Shown here piece after piece: positions 7,167-14,014 of a stretch of DNA of 43,750 nt. The position numbers were made by a program, and so were the translations under genes. Location: positions 1 through 43,750 of the forward strand of contig WRDS01000003.1 in NCBI GenBank assembly GCA_009779675.1, written 5' to 3'. Source of the DNA: Coriobacteriia bacterium. Lineage in GTDB: Bacteria > Actinomycetota > Coriobacteriia > Anaerosomatales > PHET01. The first letter of the stretch is position 1; each line of letters begins with the position of its first letter. The notes under the pieces were generated by a model. That model worked only from the letters and a program-made list of their open reading frames with translations, made no database searches and had not been told where the DNA came from.

Positions 7167-9226
7167 GGTTGTTGCCTCTCGCCAAACACCTCGCCTAAAC
7201 CAGTGTATATCGCTTGCGCGACCCGGTCAGCCCATTTCGGGTCGATAAATGAGGACCTGTCAGACCCCGAGTCAAGAGCCCCGATACCAATCCTGAGCGC
7301 AGCGTACTCTTGACCGGAGAATACCGGGTCTATTGAGGAAGGCACCTGCACCGCAGGCGATACCGCGGCATTAAGTTGCTCGGTCAGGGTCTGCGCCAAC
7401 GTTTGTGAGACGGTCCCCGCACCCGATACCACCATGACCGTGCGACCGCCCTCTCCGGTTGTCGCCATAGAGATCCCTATGCCGACGGTCGCGGTGGCGA
7501 CCCTTGCCGAGGCGGCGCGCTCGGCCTCCGGCATGTTGGTCGCAACGCCAGACCTGAGCAGCCAGGTCGATGCCCCCGATGCTTCAAGCAGCGCCCGCAG
7601 CCTTCGGGAGACCTCCATTGCCGTGTCAGGTGCCCCTGTGGGAGGAGAGCCAGGGTCGATAACGACTATCACGCCCTCCAGCGAGTACGGCTTGAGCCCC
7701 TCCTCACGCACTGTCGGCGTTGCCACCTGGACGTATACCACATCGCCGGTGGTGAGTATCACCCCTGGCGACGGTGTCGTGAGAAGCACCGTCCCGCTGG
7801 CGAGCTCGGAGGACACCAGCTCGATCTCAAGCGCAAGCCCCAGGCCATCAAGGGCCTCTCGGGCAGACGCTATCCCATCCCCGACCACGTCAGGCATCAC
7901 AACTTCTTCGGTGCCCGCCGAGACAATCAGCTCGATCACACTTCCCCGAGCAAGCCTTGCTCCGGGAGCGGGAGACTGGCCGAGCACGGTCCCTTTTGGC
8001 TCGGCGCTGAACCTGCTTCCCGAGATCCCTGCTTCAAGCCCAATCTGGGTGAGGAGCGTTTTGGCCTCTTCTTCCGAGCGTCCAAGGACATCAGGTACGT
8101 TGATACGGCTCTGGGCCCTGCCAAAAAGCCCGCCGACGGTGCCAAGCACCAGCACCGCCACAACTATGCTGACGGTGAGCCAGACTTTGCGGGGAATCAC
8201 AGGTTGGCGGATCGGGCGATCCCTCTTAAGCGCCGGCACAAGCCCTTCGGCCTCGGCTTCGCCCTTTGTGTCGGGCTCCGCCGCCGCCGATGCCGCCGCG
8301 CCGAGAAGGCCGCCGCCTGGTGCCGCCGCGCCGACCGTCTCGCTAGCGGAATGCCTTGGCATCAGCTCCGCGGGAGTCTCTATTGCGGCAAAATCGATCT
8401 TGCCAACAGGCTCGGCGACAGGCTCGCTGGCAGGCTTGCGGGCGGGCGTGGGCTCCGCAGCAGGCCTGCGGGTGCCCGCCGCACCCTTCGTGGAAGCCCT
8501 CTTGGACGGCGTTTTTTTGCCCTTTGCGCTTTCTGTCTCTTTCGTGTCCTTTGCAGAAGCCTTTTTAGAGGGTGTTTCTGTGTCTTTTTTGGGGACATTT
8601 TCTGGGGATGCTGTTTTGTCCTTTGCAGAAGCCTTTTTTGCAGGTGCCTTTTTGCTTACGCTTTTGCTTGCAGCTGGCTTGTCTGTGGCTGATTTTCTTG
8701 TCGTTGCTTTACTTGCAGCGGCGGGTTTCTCTGCGGCTGCTTTGCTTGCAGTTACTTGCTTGCCTGCGGCTGCCGGCTTTTTATCTTTTGCCGAGGTTTT
8801 CCCGGATGCCGGGGCGGATGCAGGAGCCTCCGCTACCTCCGATGCAGGCTCAGGCTTGGCCTTCGGCTTTTTTACCCTTGGCTTTGCCGCCGGTTTTTTC
8901 TCTGGTTCGCTTCTTGATGACTCGTTTTTTGACTCGCTTTTCGCAGGAGCTTTTTTGGGGGGCTCAGCATCCTGCTCGACGACTTTGTCTTGTTTGGCAG
9001 CTTTAACCTGCCCGGCAGCCTTGTCCAGCTCGATGGGCTTGGGCTTGGTTGCCTCGGCCTTGGTGGCCTCGGGCTCGCTGGCCTTAGGTTTGGTGGCAGC
9101 TTTGGGTTTGGCCACAGCAGCCTTAGGCGTGGCCTTGGCAGCTTTGGCCTTAGGCTCGCTGGCCTTGGCCTTAGCGGGGCTCTCGGCAGCCTTCTTCTTT
9201 TTGCTGGTTTGCTTCTCCTCATCCAT
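7163..9226 (-). CDS. Membrane protein: Lys/Ala-rich tail, TM, two PASTA domains, inactive amidase-like domain
   Basis: 687 residues. Positions 1 to about 340 are a low-complexity K/A/P/S/E tail resembling histone H1 C-termini. A transmembrane segment follows at 348-368, so the tail should be cytoplasmic. PASTA 1 (about 374-438, starts INVPDVLGRS) and PASTA 2 (about 440-502, VVMPDVVGDG) should be outside and bind peptidoglycan or muropeptides. The C-terminal part (about 517-682) aligns by eye with N-acetylmuramoyl-L-alanine amidase (Amidase_3): VIVVIDPG, E538, LLEASGASTWLLRS, and a final WADRVAQAIYTGL. Zinc His 1 is S527, zinc His 2 is M587, and the catalytic Glu lies in ALRIGIGAL with no Glu, so hydrolysis is unlikely. 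It is coupled to the M23 gene by ATGA. Confidence 0.85.
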   Translation of the reverse strand: MDEEKQTSKKKKAAESPAKAKASEPKAKAAKATPKAAVAKPKAATKPKASEPEATKAEATKPKPIELDKAAGQVKAAKQDKVVEQDAEPPKKAPAKSESKNESSRSEPEKKPAAKPRVKKPKAKPEPASEVAEAPASAPASGKTSAKDKKPAAAGKQVTASKAAAEKPAAASKATTRKSATDKPAASKSVSKKAPAKKASAKDKTASPENVPKKDTETPSKKASAKDTKETESAKGKKTPSKRASTKGAAGTRRPAAEPTPARKPASEPVAEPVGKIDFAAIETPAELMPRHSASETVGAAAPGGGLLGAAASAAAEPDTKGEAEAEGLVPALKRDRPIRQPVIPRKVWLTVSIVVAVLVLGTVGGLFGRAQSRINVPDVLGRSEEEAKTLLTQIGLEAGISGSRFSAEPKGTVLGQSPAPGARLARGSVIELIVSAGTEEVVMPDVVGDGIASAREALDGLGLALEIELVSSELASGTVLLTTPSPGVILTTGDVVYVQVATPTVREEGLKPYSLEGVIVVIDPGSPPTGAPDTAMEVSRRLRALLEASGASTWLLRSGVATNMPEAERAASARVATATVGIGISMATTGEGGRTVMVVSGAGTVSQTLAQTLTEQLNAAVSPAVQVPSSIDPVFSGQEYAALRIGIGALDSGSDRSSFIDPKWADRVAQAIYTGLGEVFGERQQP

Positions 9227-9333
9227 ACTGTTGTATTTTAAACGAAAAAAGCCCTTGCGCTTGAAGTGAGTTGGCAGGTAACCTGTTTTATTTGTGCGCC
9301 CTATTTGAGATTATTGGAGAGAAGGGAGCCCGC

Positions 9334-9675
9334 GTGCCCATCTACGACTACCACTGCGCAGCATGCGAGAAGACGTTTGAGATCGTGCGGTCAATGGGAT
9401 CCAGTTCCGATGTCAACTGTCCCGAGTGCGGAACTCTTGCGACACGCGTGTTCACCCCTGTCGGCCTCTCGTTCAAGGGCCCGGGGTTCTACAGCACAGA
9501 TTACCGAGGCGTTCAGCCCATGGGCTGTCCCCAGCCTGGCGATATGCCTGCTGGCGCATGCCCCTCCTGTGATGCCTGTCCGCCGCCACCGTCGGCAGCC
9601 GAAAAACCGAAGCCGATGAAGCCCTACGATTTTGCGCAGCAACTGATGGGCAGAGCAGCTCCGAGCAGCAAGTAG
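9334..9675 (+). CDS. FmdB-family zinc-ribbon protein
   Basis: Small protein of 113 residues starting MPIYDYHCAACEKTFE, the hallmark of the FmdB family of putative regulatory zinc ribbons. Two CxxC knuckles (CAAC and CPEC) form the ribbon. VGLSFKGPGFYSTDYRG is the other conserved block. The tail adds Cys/Pro-rich CPSCDACPPPP, not essential to the family. I chose the GTG at 9334 because GAGAAGGGAG precedes it and the family consensus begins there. It is divergent from the PASTA gene, and the 107-base spacer must hold both promoters. The function of the family is not firmly known. Confidence 0.85.
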   Translation: MPIYDYHCAACEKTFEIVRSMGSSSDVNCPECGTLATRVFTPVGLSFKGPGFYSTDYRGVQPMGCPQPGDMPAGACPSCDACPPPPSAAEKPKPMKPYDFAQQLMGRAAPSSK

Positions 9676-9769
9676 CCACAGCACGCAGCACACCAGGCAG
9701 CGGGCAGTTTAAGAGGCGGGGCAGGACCAGCAAGGAGCACCTGGTATTCATCTTAATCAAAGTTGTTGC

Positions 9770-9795
9770 GAAAATAGGGTGTTCCGCCTATTTTC
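9770..9795. terminator. Hairpin between convergent fmdB-like gene and glpX
   Basis: gaaaatagg (9770-9778) and its exact complement cctattttc (9787-9795) enclose an 8-base loop. It lies between the ends of two convergent genes. The A/T-rich base of the stem gives a U-run on either strand, so a weak bidirectional terminator is the simplest reading. Confidence 0.55.
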
Positions 9796-9810
9796 ATTCT
9801 CGGCACACAG

Positions 9811-9880
9811 CCTGCGTCGTTATGCCTGCATCGTCATAGGGTCTGCGCCGTTCCTGCGTCGTTATAAGGTCTGCACTGTT
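9811..9880. repeat. 28-bp tandem repeat overlapping the glpX stop codon
   Basis: Units start at 9811 (partial, cctgcgtcgttat), 9825 and 9853 with the pattern cctgcRtcgtYata followed by ggtctgc. The last copy carries the glpX stop codon (9862-9864) and its final codons; the others extend into the 3' untranslated region. Confidence 0.65.
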
Positions 9881-10797
9881 TCCACAAAACGGACGGTCTT
9901 GCTCCCACTGTCCATCGCGACGGTATGCGTGCGCGTGCCCTCGGCGCTGCACTTGACCCCGCGAAGCATCTCCCCATCGGTGACCCCGGTCGCGATAAAC
10001 ACCGCCTCATCGGTGTTCACAAGGGTGTCCATGGTAAGCACCCCGTCTATGTTGGGCGTGCCCATCTCAACCGCACGGGCCTTCTCCTCATCGCTGCGCC
10101 AGGCAAACCTACCCATGAAGCATCCACCGATGCACTTCATCGCCGTGCATGCCAAGACCCCTTCCGGTGCGGCCCCGATGCCGAGATACAGGTCGATGCC
10201 GGTCCCCTCGATGGCGGTTGCCGCTGCTCCAAACACGTCCCCATCGGTAATAAGCCGGATGCGCGCCCCTGCTTCCCTGACCTCGGCAATCAGGTCTTTG
10301 TGCCGGCTGCGGTCCAGGATGCACACCATAAGATCGGACGGGTCTTTGCCGAGCGCCTTCGCGACGTTCTTGATGTTCTCGGTCGGAGATGCATCGATGT
10401 GGACGATGTCTGCGGCCTTTGGCCCGACGGCGATCTTGTCCATGTATGTGTCAGGCGCATGAAGGAGCGTGCCCTTGGGGCCAAACGCAAGGACTGCGAG
10501 CGAGTTTGCCTGGCCGAAGGCGGTCAGATTGGTCCCTTCAAGCGGGTCAACCGCGATGTCGATCTCCTCTCCACCGGCCCCGACCTCTTCGCCGATGAAA
10601 AGCATGGGCGCCTCATCGCGCTCGCCTTCGCCGATGACGACCGTTCCGGAGATGGGCACGTGGTTGAACGCCGAGCGCATAGCCTCGACAGCAGCATCGT
10701 CCGCCGCGTGCTTGTCCCCTTTCCCCGTCCAGCGGCCCGCTGCGAGGGCAGCCGCCTCCGTTACCGCAAGCATCTCCATGATCTGTGTGTTCAGCAC
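9862..10797 (-). CDS. glpX: Fructose-1,6-bisphosphatase class II
   Basis: Hydrolyses fructose-1,6-bisphosphate to fructose-6-phosphate in gluconeogenesis; cytosolic and metal dependent. 311 residues, slightly short of the usual 320-340. Class II signatures: [54 protein letters not shown] (metal and phosphate site), [34 protein letters not shown]. The GTG start at 10797 follows AAGGGGGGA at a good distance. It stands alone between rsmB upstream (121-base gap) and the convergent fmdB-like gene. The C-terminus is encoded in a tandem repeat unit. Confidence 0.95.
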   Translation of the reverse strand: MLNTQIMEMLAVTEAAALAAGRWTGKGDKHAADDAAVEAMRSAFNHVPISGTVVIGEGERDEAPMLFIGEEVGAGGEEIDIAVDPLEGTNLTAFGQANSLAVLAFGPKGTLLHAPDTYMDKIAVGPKAADIVHIDASPTENIKNVAKALGKDPSDLMVCILDRSRHKDLIAEVREAGARIRLITDGDVFGAAATAIEGTGIDLYLGIGAAPEGVLACTAMKCIGGCFMGRFAWRSDEEKARAVEMGTPNIDGVLTMDTLVNTDEAVFIATGVTDGEMLRGVKCSAEGTRTHTVAMDSGSKTVRFVETVQTL

Positions 10798-10850
10798 CGA
10801 AATCCCCCCTTGTCAGACAGTTAAACAACCCCACCGTTCTCGTTAACGCT

Positions 10851-10867
10851 GCCCGGCGGTGCCGGGC
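10851..10867. terminator. GC-rich hairpin between rsmB and glpX
   Basis: gcccggc (10851-10857) and gccgggc (10861-10867) form a perfect 7-bp stem with a 3-base loop, downstream of rsmB. No U-tract follows on the minus strand, so at best it is a weak terminator or an RNA-stabilising hairpin. Confidence 0.4.
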
Positions 10868-10883
10868 ACCCACTCAAACTTGT

Positions 10884-10920
10884 TGCGCATCACCCGCTCG
10901 ACCGTGCGCATCACCCGCTC
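10884..10920. repeat. 21-bp tandem repeat overlapping the rsmB stop codon
   Basis: tgcgcatcacccgctc occurs at 10884-10899 and again at 10905-10920; a degraded third unit (ttgcgtatcaggcggg) continues into the rsmB coding sequence. The rsmB stop (10919-10921) overlaps the second copy. Confidence 0.7.
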
Positions 10921-12316
10921 AAGCCTTGCGTATCAGGCGGGCCACAAAATGCCCGTCCGCACCTTCTGGCTCGGGGAGCAGCTGAAGCCATCCCGCCGGG
11001 TCAACAAAACCCTTCCAAGACTCAGGGACATCTCCTGCCAACGAGTCCAAAACAAACCCGCTGCCCGCCTTAGAGCCAAGGAACCCCCGGACGATGTCGC
11101 GGTTCTCGGCGTTTGAGATGGTGCACGTCGAGTAGACCACGAACCCTCCGAGCCTCACAAGCGCCGCAGCATTCACAAGAAGCAGCGCCTGGAGTCTTTG
11201 GAGGGCCCCGCAGTCGGCGGGGGTCAGGCGCCAGCGCCCCTCCGGGTGCCTGCGTAGCGTGCCGAGCCCGCTGCACGGAGCGTCCACGAGCACGGCATCG
11301 GCACTCCCGGGAGGGATCCCGGGTATCGTGAGCCCTGCCGAGGAGGCATCCGCCGTCACCGTCACGATCTCGCTGAAGCCCAGCGTACGTGCATCATCGG
11401 CGAGGACCTTGAGCTTGAAATCGTGCAGGTCTACTGCGGCAAGCCGAGCAAGCGGCCTCCCATTCGATCGCGCCATGGACGCGAGCATGAGGCTCTTGCC
11501 CCCGCGCCCGGCACCTACCTCTGCAAGCACCTGCCCTGGGCCAGGCCGCATGGCGCGCACAACGAACTGGGCACCGAGGTCCATCACCCGCGTATGGTGG
11601 CCCTGGAGCGACTTGATCCGCCGTGCGACAGCCGGTTTTCCTACACGGACCGACCCAGGCAGCGAGCCTGGCGACGGCTCGGCCCCTGCTGCTGTAAGCT
11701 CGGCGATCAGCCTTGCAAGCGCATCCGCACCCGGGAGGGCCGACGCGAGGAACATGGGCGGTGCCTGGTTGTTGGCAGCCATCACGCCTGTGGCCTTCTC
11801 GCTGCCGAGCTCGGTCTCCCACATCCCGACGAGCCAACGCGGGTGGGCATAGAGGCGTGCACGCGCATCCAGGTCGGTGTCCGGGTCCCCCCAGGGGAAC
11901 GTGTCTGCGGCGCGGGCCACCTTTCGGATGACGGCGTTGGCAAAGCCGGCCGCTTTTGGCTCGACGGCCTTGGCGAGCTTCACCGTCTCGTCCACCGCCG
12001 CATATGCGGGCGTTCCGCCAAAGAGCACCTCCCAGGCACCGAGCGCGAGGACCTCCAGCATCGGCGACCACAGCGCGGTACCGGGGCTGACGACGATGGC
12101 GAACGCGTCTTCGAGCACACCCATCGCCGAGAGGGTCCCGTACGCAAGCCGAGCGGCACTGGCCGCCTCTTTGGGCTCGAGGTCTCGCTCGGCAAGCACC
12201 TTGTCGAGCGTCTGGTGCGCGTAGGCCGAGCGCTCGCGCACGCGCTTGACGACCTCGAACGCAGCTGCTCGTGCGGGTGTGGGAGCTACGCGGGCCAAGG
12301 CTAGGGCCCTCCCCAT
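10919..12316 (-). CDS. rsmB: 16S rRNA (cytosine-967-C5)-methyltransferase
   Basis: Methylates C967 of 16S rRNA using S-adenosylmethionine. 465 residues. The N-terminal NusB-like RNA-binding domain (about 12-150: ARAAAFEVVKRVRERSAYAHQTLDKVL) is followed by the SAM-dependent domain: VLAEVGAGRGGKSLMLASM, VDAPCSGLGTLRRHPEGRW (motif IV Cys) and VYSTCTISNAENRDIV (catalytic TC motif). It overlaps the 3' end of fmt. The ATG at 12316 has a poor ribosome binding site, whereas a TTG at 12298 has GGGGAGGG 8 bases before it and may be the true start. It belongs to the priA-def-fmt-rsmB cluster. Confidence 0.94.
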   Translation of the reverse strand: MGRALALARVAPTPARAAAFEVVKRVRERSAYAHQTLDKVLAERDLEPKEAASAARLAYGTLSAMGVLEDAFAIVVSPGTALWSPMLEVLALGAWEVLFGGTPAYAAVDETVKLAKAVEPKAAGFANAVIRKVARAADTFPWGDPDTDLDARARLYAHPRWLVGMWETELGSEKATGVMAANNQAPPMFLASALPGADALARLIAELTAAGAEPSPGSLPGSVRVGKPAVARRIKSLQGHHTRVMDLGAQFVVRAMRPGPGQVLAEVGAGRGGKSLMLASMARSNGRPLARLAAVDLHDFKLKVLADDARTLGFSEIVTVTADASSAGLTIPGIPPGSADAVLVDAPCSGLGTLRRHPEGRWRLTPADCGALQRLQALLLVNAAALVRLGGFVVYSTCTISNAENRDIVRGFLGSKAGSGFVLDSLAGDVPESWKGFVDPAGWLQLLPEPEGADGHFVARLIRKA

Positions 12317-13449
12317 GTGACAGCGTCGTCGAACCGGGCGCCGCGTGCCCAGTCAGCACCCGCCATCTCGCCCTTCCCGTCCGGTCTGACCCGCTCAAGG
12401 ACCGCGTAACCGTCAGAGAGCCCTATGATGAGTTCCCGCTTGCTGCAAAGCACCGCGCCGGGACGCGGCGGGGTGCTCTCTGGCGACGCATCGTGCGCCG
12501 ATGATGTGTGTGTTGGCACCACATTGTGTGTCTGTGGGGTGTACTTTGGCGAGATATTATACGTCAACTGGGTACATCCTGACGATGCATCGTGCGCCGA
12601 CGGCTGGGAGGCCAATCGCCGCATCTCGGTTACCGCCGCAAGGCGACCGGCGAGCTGGAGGCGCGACGGTGCCTGTGGCGAGGACGCCCGCACCCGCCTC
12701 AGCCCGTCCTCAAGCGTCAGCTCGGGGAAAAGCGTCACCTCCGCCTTGGTGATCTTCTCGGCGTAGGTCGCAAGCGTCTCATCCTGCACCACCCACGCAG
12801 CCGTGCCCTGCCCGATGGCATCAAGCGCATCCACGAGCATATGGGCACCTAGCTCAGCGAGGCTGCCGAGAAGGTCGGCACGTGACCTGTCGTCAACAGA
12901 GACGGTGGCTTGGGCGCAGTAGGGCCCGGTGTCAAGCCCGGCCTCCATCTGCATGATGGAGACCCCGGTCTCGGCATCCCCGGCCAGGATCGCCCGCTCG
13001 ACCGGCGCAGCACCGCGCCAGCGTGGAAGCAGGGACGCGTGGATGTTCACGCAGCCGAACCGCGGGATCGCAAGCACCTCTGGCGGGAGGATGAGCCCGT
13101 AGGCGGCAACGACTATGATGTCTGGGGCAAGCTCGGCGATCCCTTCGATGACCGCCGAGTCACGCAAAGTCTGTGGTTTGTGCAGCTCAATGCCCAGCTC
13201 GGATGCCAGCAGGGCGACGGGCGACGGGCGACGGGTGCCCCCTCGGCCTGAAACGGAGTCCGAACGTGTGTAGACCGCGAGGATCTGATGGGATCCGGAC
13301 TGCCGGACGGATACGAGCGCACGCAAGGCGCTGACGGCGAACTCAGGCGTGCCCATGAAGATGACGTTGATGCTCCCACCCCCGTTTGACGCAGTCGAAG
13401 CCGTGCGGTTGTTGGCCAGAATGCCGCTTTCGAAGTCAGGGTCGCGCAC
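12301..13449 (-). CDS. fmt: Methionyl-tRNA formyltransferase
   Basis: Formylates initiator Met-tRNA using 10-formyltetrahydrofolate; acts with def just upstream. 382 residues against a usual 310-330. Core motifs: INVIFMGTPEFAVSALRAL, VVAAYGLILPPEVL, CVNIHASLLPRWRGAAPVERAILAGD (catalytic NIHASLLPRWRGAAP), and QMEAGLDTGP. The excess is a 26-residue N-terminal leader plus a Ser/Thr/His/Pro-rich insertion (about 285-330) in the C-terminal domain, coded by a repeat-bearing segment. The GTG at 13449 overlaps def by 14 bases. The family start would fall on ATC at 13371, which has GGGGGTGGGAG just upstream; ATG 13354 would truncate the first strand. Confidence 0.93.
   Translation of the reverse strand: MRDPDFESGILANNRTASTASNGGGSINVIFMGTPEFAVSALRALVSVRQSGSHQILAVYTRSDSVSGRGGTRRPSPVALLASELGIELHKPQTLRDSAVIEGIAELAPDIIVVAAYGLILPPEVLAIPRFGCVNIHASLLPRWRGAAPVERAILAGDAETGVSIMQMEAGLDTGPYCAQATVSVDDRSRADLLGSLAELGAHMLVDALDAIGQGTAAWVVQDETLATYAEKITKAEVTLFPELTLEDGLRRVRASSPQAPSRLQLAGRLAAVTEMRRLASQPSAHDASSGCTQLTYNISPKYTPQTHNVVPTHTSSAHDASPESTPPRPGAVLCSKRELIIGLSDGYAVLERVRPDGKGEMAGADWARGARFDDAVTWGGP
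12485..12600. repeat. Repeat-bearing insertion inside fmt
   Basis: gcatcgtgcgccga occurs at 12488-12501 and 12587-12600, 99 bases apart and in the same reading frame, giving SAHDAS twice in the protein. Between them the DNA is TG-rich and low complexity. The word gcatcgtgcgc also occurs, inverted, at 4565-4575. Confidence 0.65.
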
Positions 13450-13933
13450 GTGCCTCGGCGTAGCGCTTCAGCGCAGCCCGACGTTCCTGCGGAGTCGCCC
13501 TGTCCATGATAAGGACGCCGTCCAGGTGGTCGATCTCGTGCTGGAACATCCGGGCAGTGAGCCCCTCGGCCTCTATGCGAAGCCTCTTACCGCTAAGCGT
13601 AAGCCCCTCACAGGTTATCCGGCATGCCCGCTCAATTGGAATGGTTATCCCGGGGAACGAGAGGCAGCCCTCGTCATCGGTCTCGCGCTCCTCGCCCTCT
13701 TCGACGATGACGGGGTTGCACATCGCCGAGAGGCCGTCGTGTTCCTCGGAAAGATCGAATACGATGACGCGCTTCATCACACCGACCTGTGGCGCCGCAA
13801 GGCCGATGCCCGGTGCCTCGTACATGACTTTTGCCATCCGTCCGACAAGCGAGCGAAGCGTTGTATCGGTCGTTGGGTCGACCTCTGATGCCGCTGTGCC
13901 CAACGTGGGGCTCGGGTGAGTGAGGATATTCAT
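13436..13933 (-). CDS. def: Peptide deformylase
   Basis: Removes the formyl group from N-terminal formylmethionine of new proteins; metalloenzyme. 165 residues from the ATG at 13933 (MNILTHPSPTLGTAASEVD), the usual family start. All three motifs are present: GIGLAAPQVG (motif I), EGCLSFPG (motif II with the Cys ligand) and HEIDHLDG (motif III, HExxH). The ORF remains open upstream to 13972 but that extension is not conserved. No strong Shine-Dalgarno is visible before 13933. It lies between priA and fmt, whose start it overlaps. Confidence 0.95.
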   Translation of the reverse strand: MNILTHPSPTLGTAASEVDPTTDTTLRSLVGRMAKVMYEAPGIGLAAPQVGVMKRVIVFDLSEEHDGLSAMCNPVIVEEGEERETDDEGCLSFPGITIPIERACRITCEGLTLSGKRLRIEAEGLTARMFQHEIDHLDGVLIMDRATPQERRAALKRYAEARARP

Positions 13934-13935
13934 GA

Positions 13936-14014
13936 CAGACAGTCTACATGTTGAACGTGCGCGGATGTGCAATCCGCGGGTGAACGGTGTTTATCCATGC
14001 AGACAGTCTACATG
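13936..14014. repeat. 15-bp direct repeat bracketing a hairpin between priA and def
   Basis: cagacagtctacatg occurs exactly at 13936-13950 and 14000-14014. The priA stop codon (14008-14010) lies in the second copy and the def start is 3 bases from the first. Between them gcggat...atccgc (13961-13977) forms a 6-bp stem. Confidence 0.75.

Noticed and set aside
7434..9269. Long plus-strand open frame opposite the PASTA/amidase-like gene
   Set aside because: Its composition mirrors the Lys/Ala-rich codons of the minus-strand gene; it shows no domain, and the minus-strand frame carries PASTA and amidase-like motifs.
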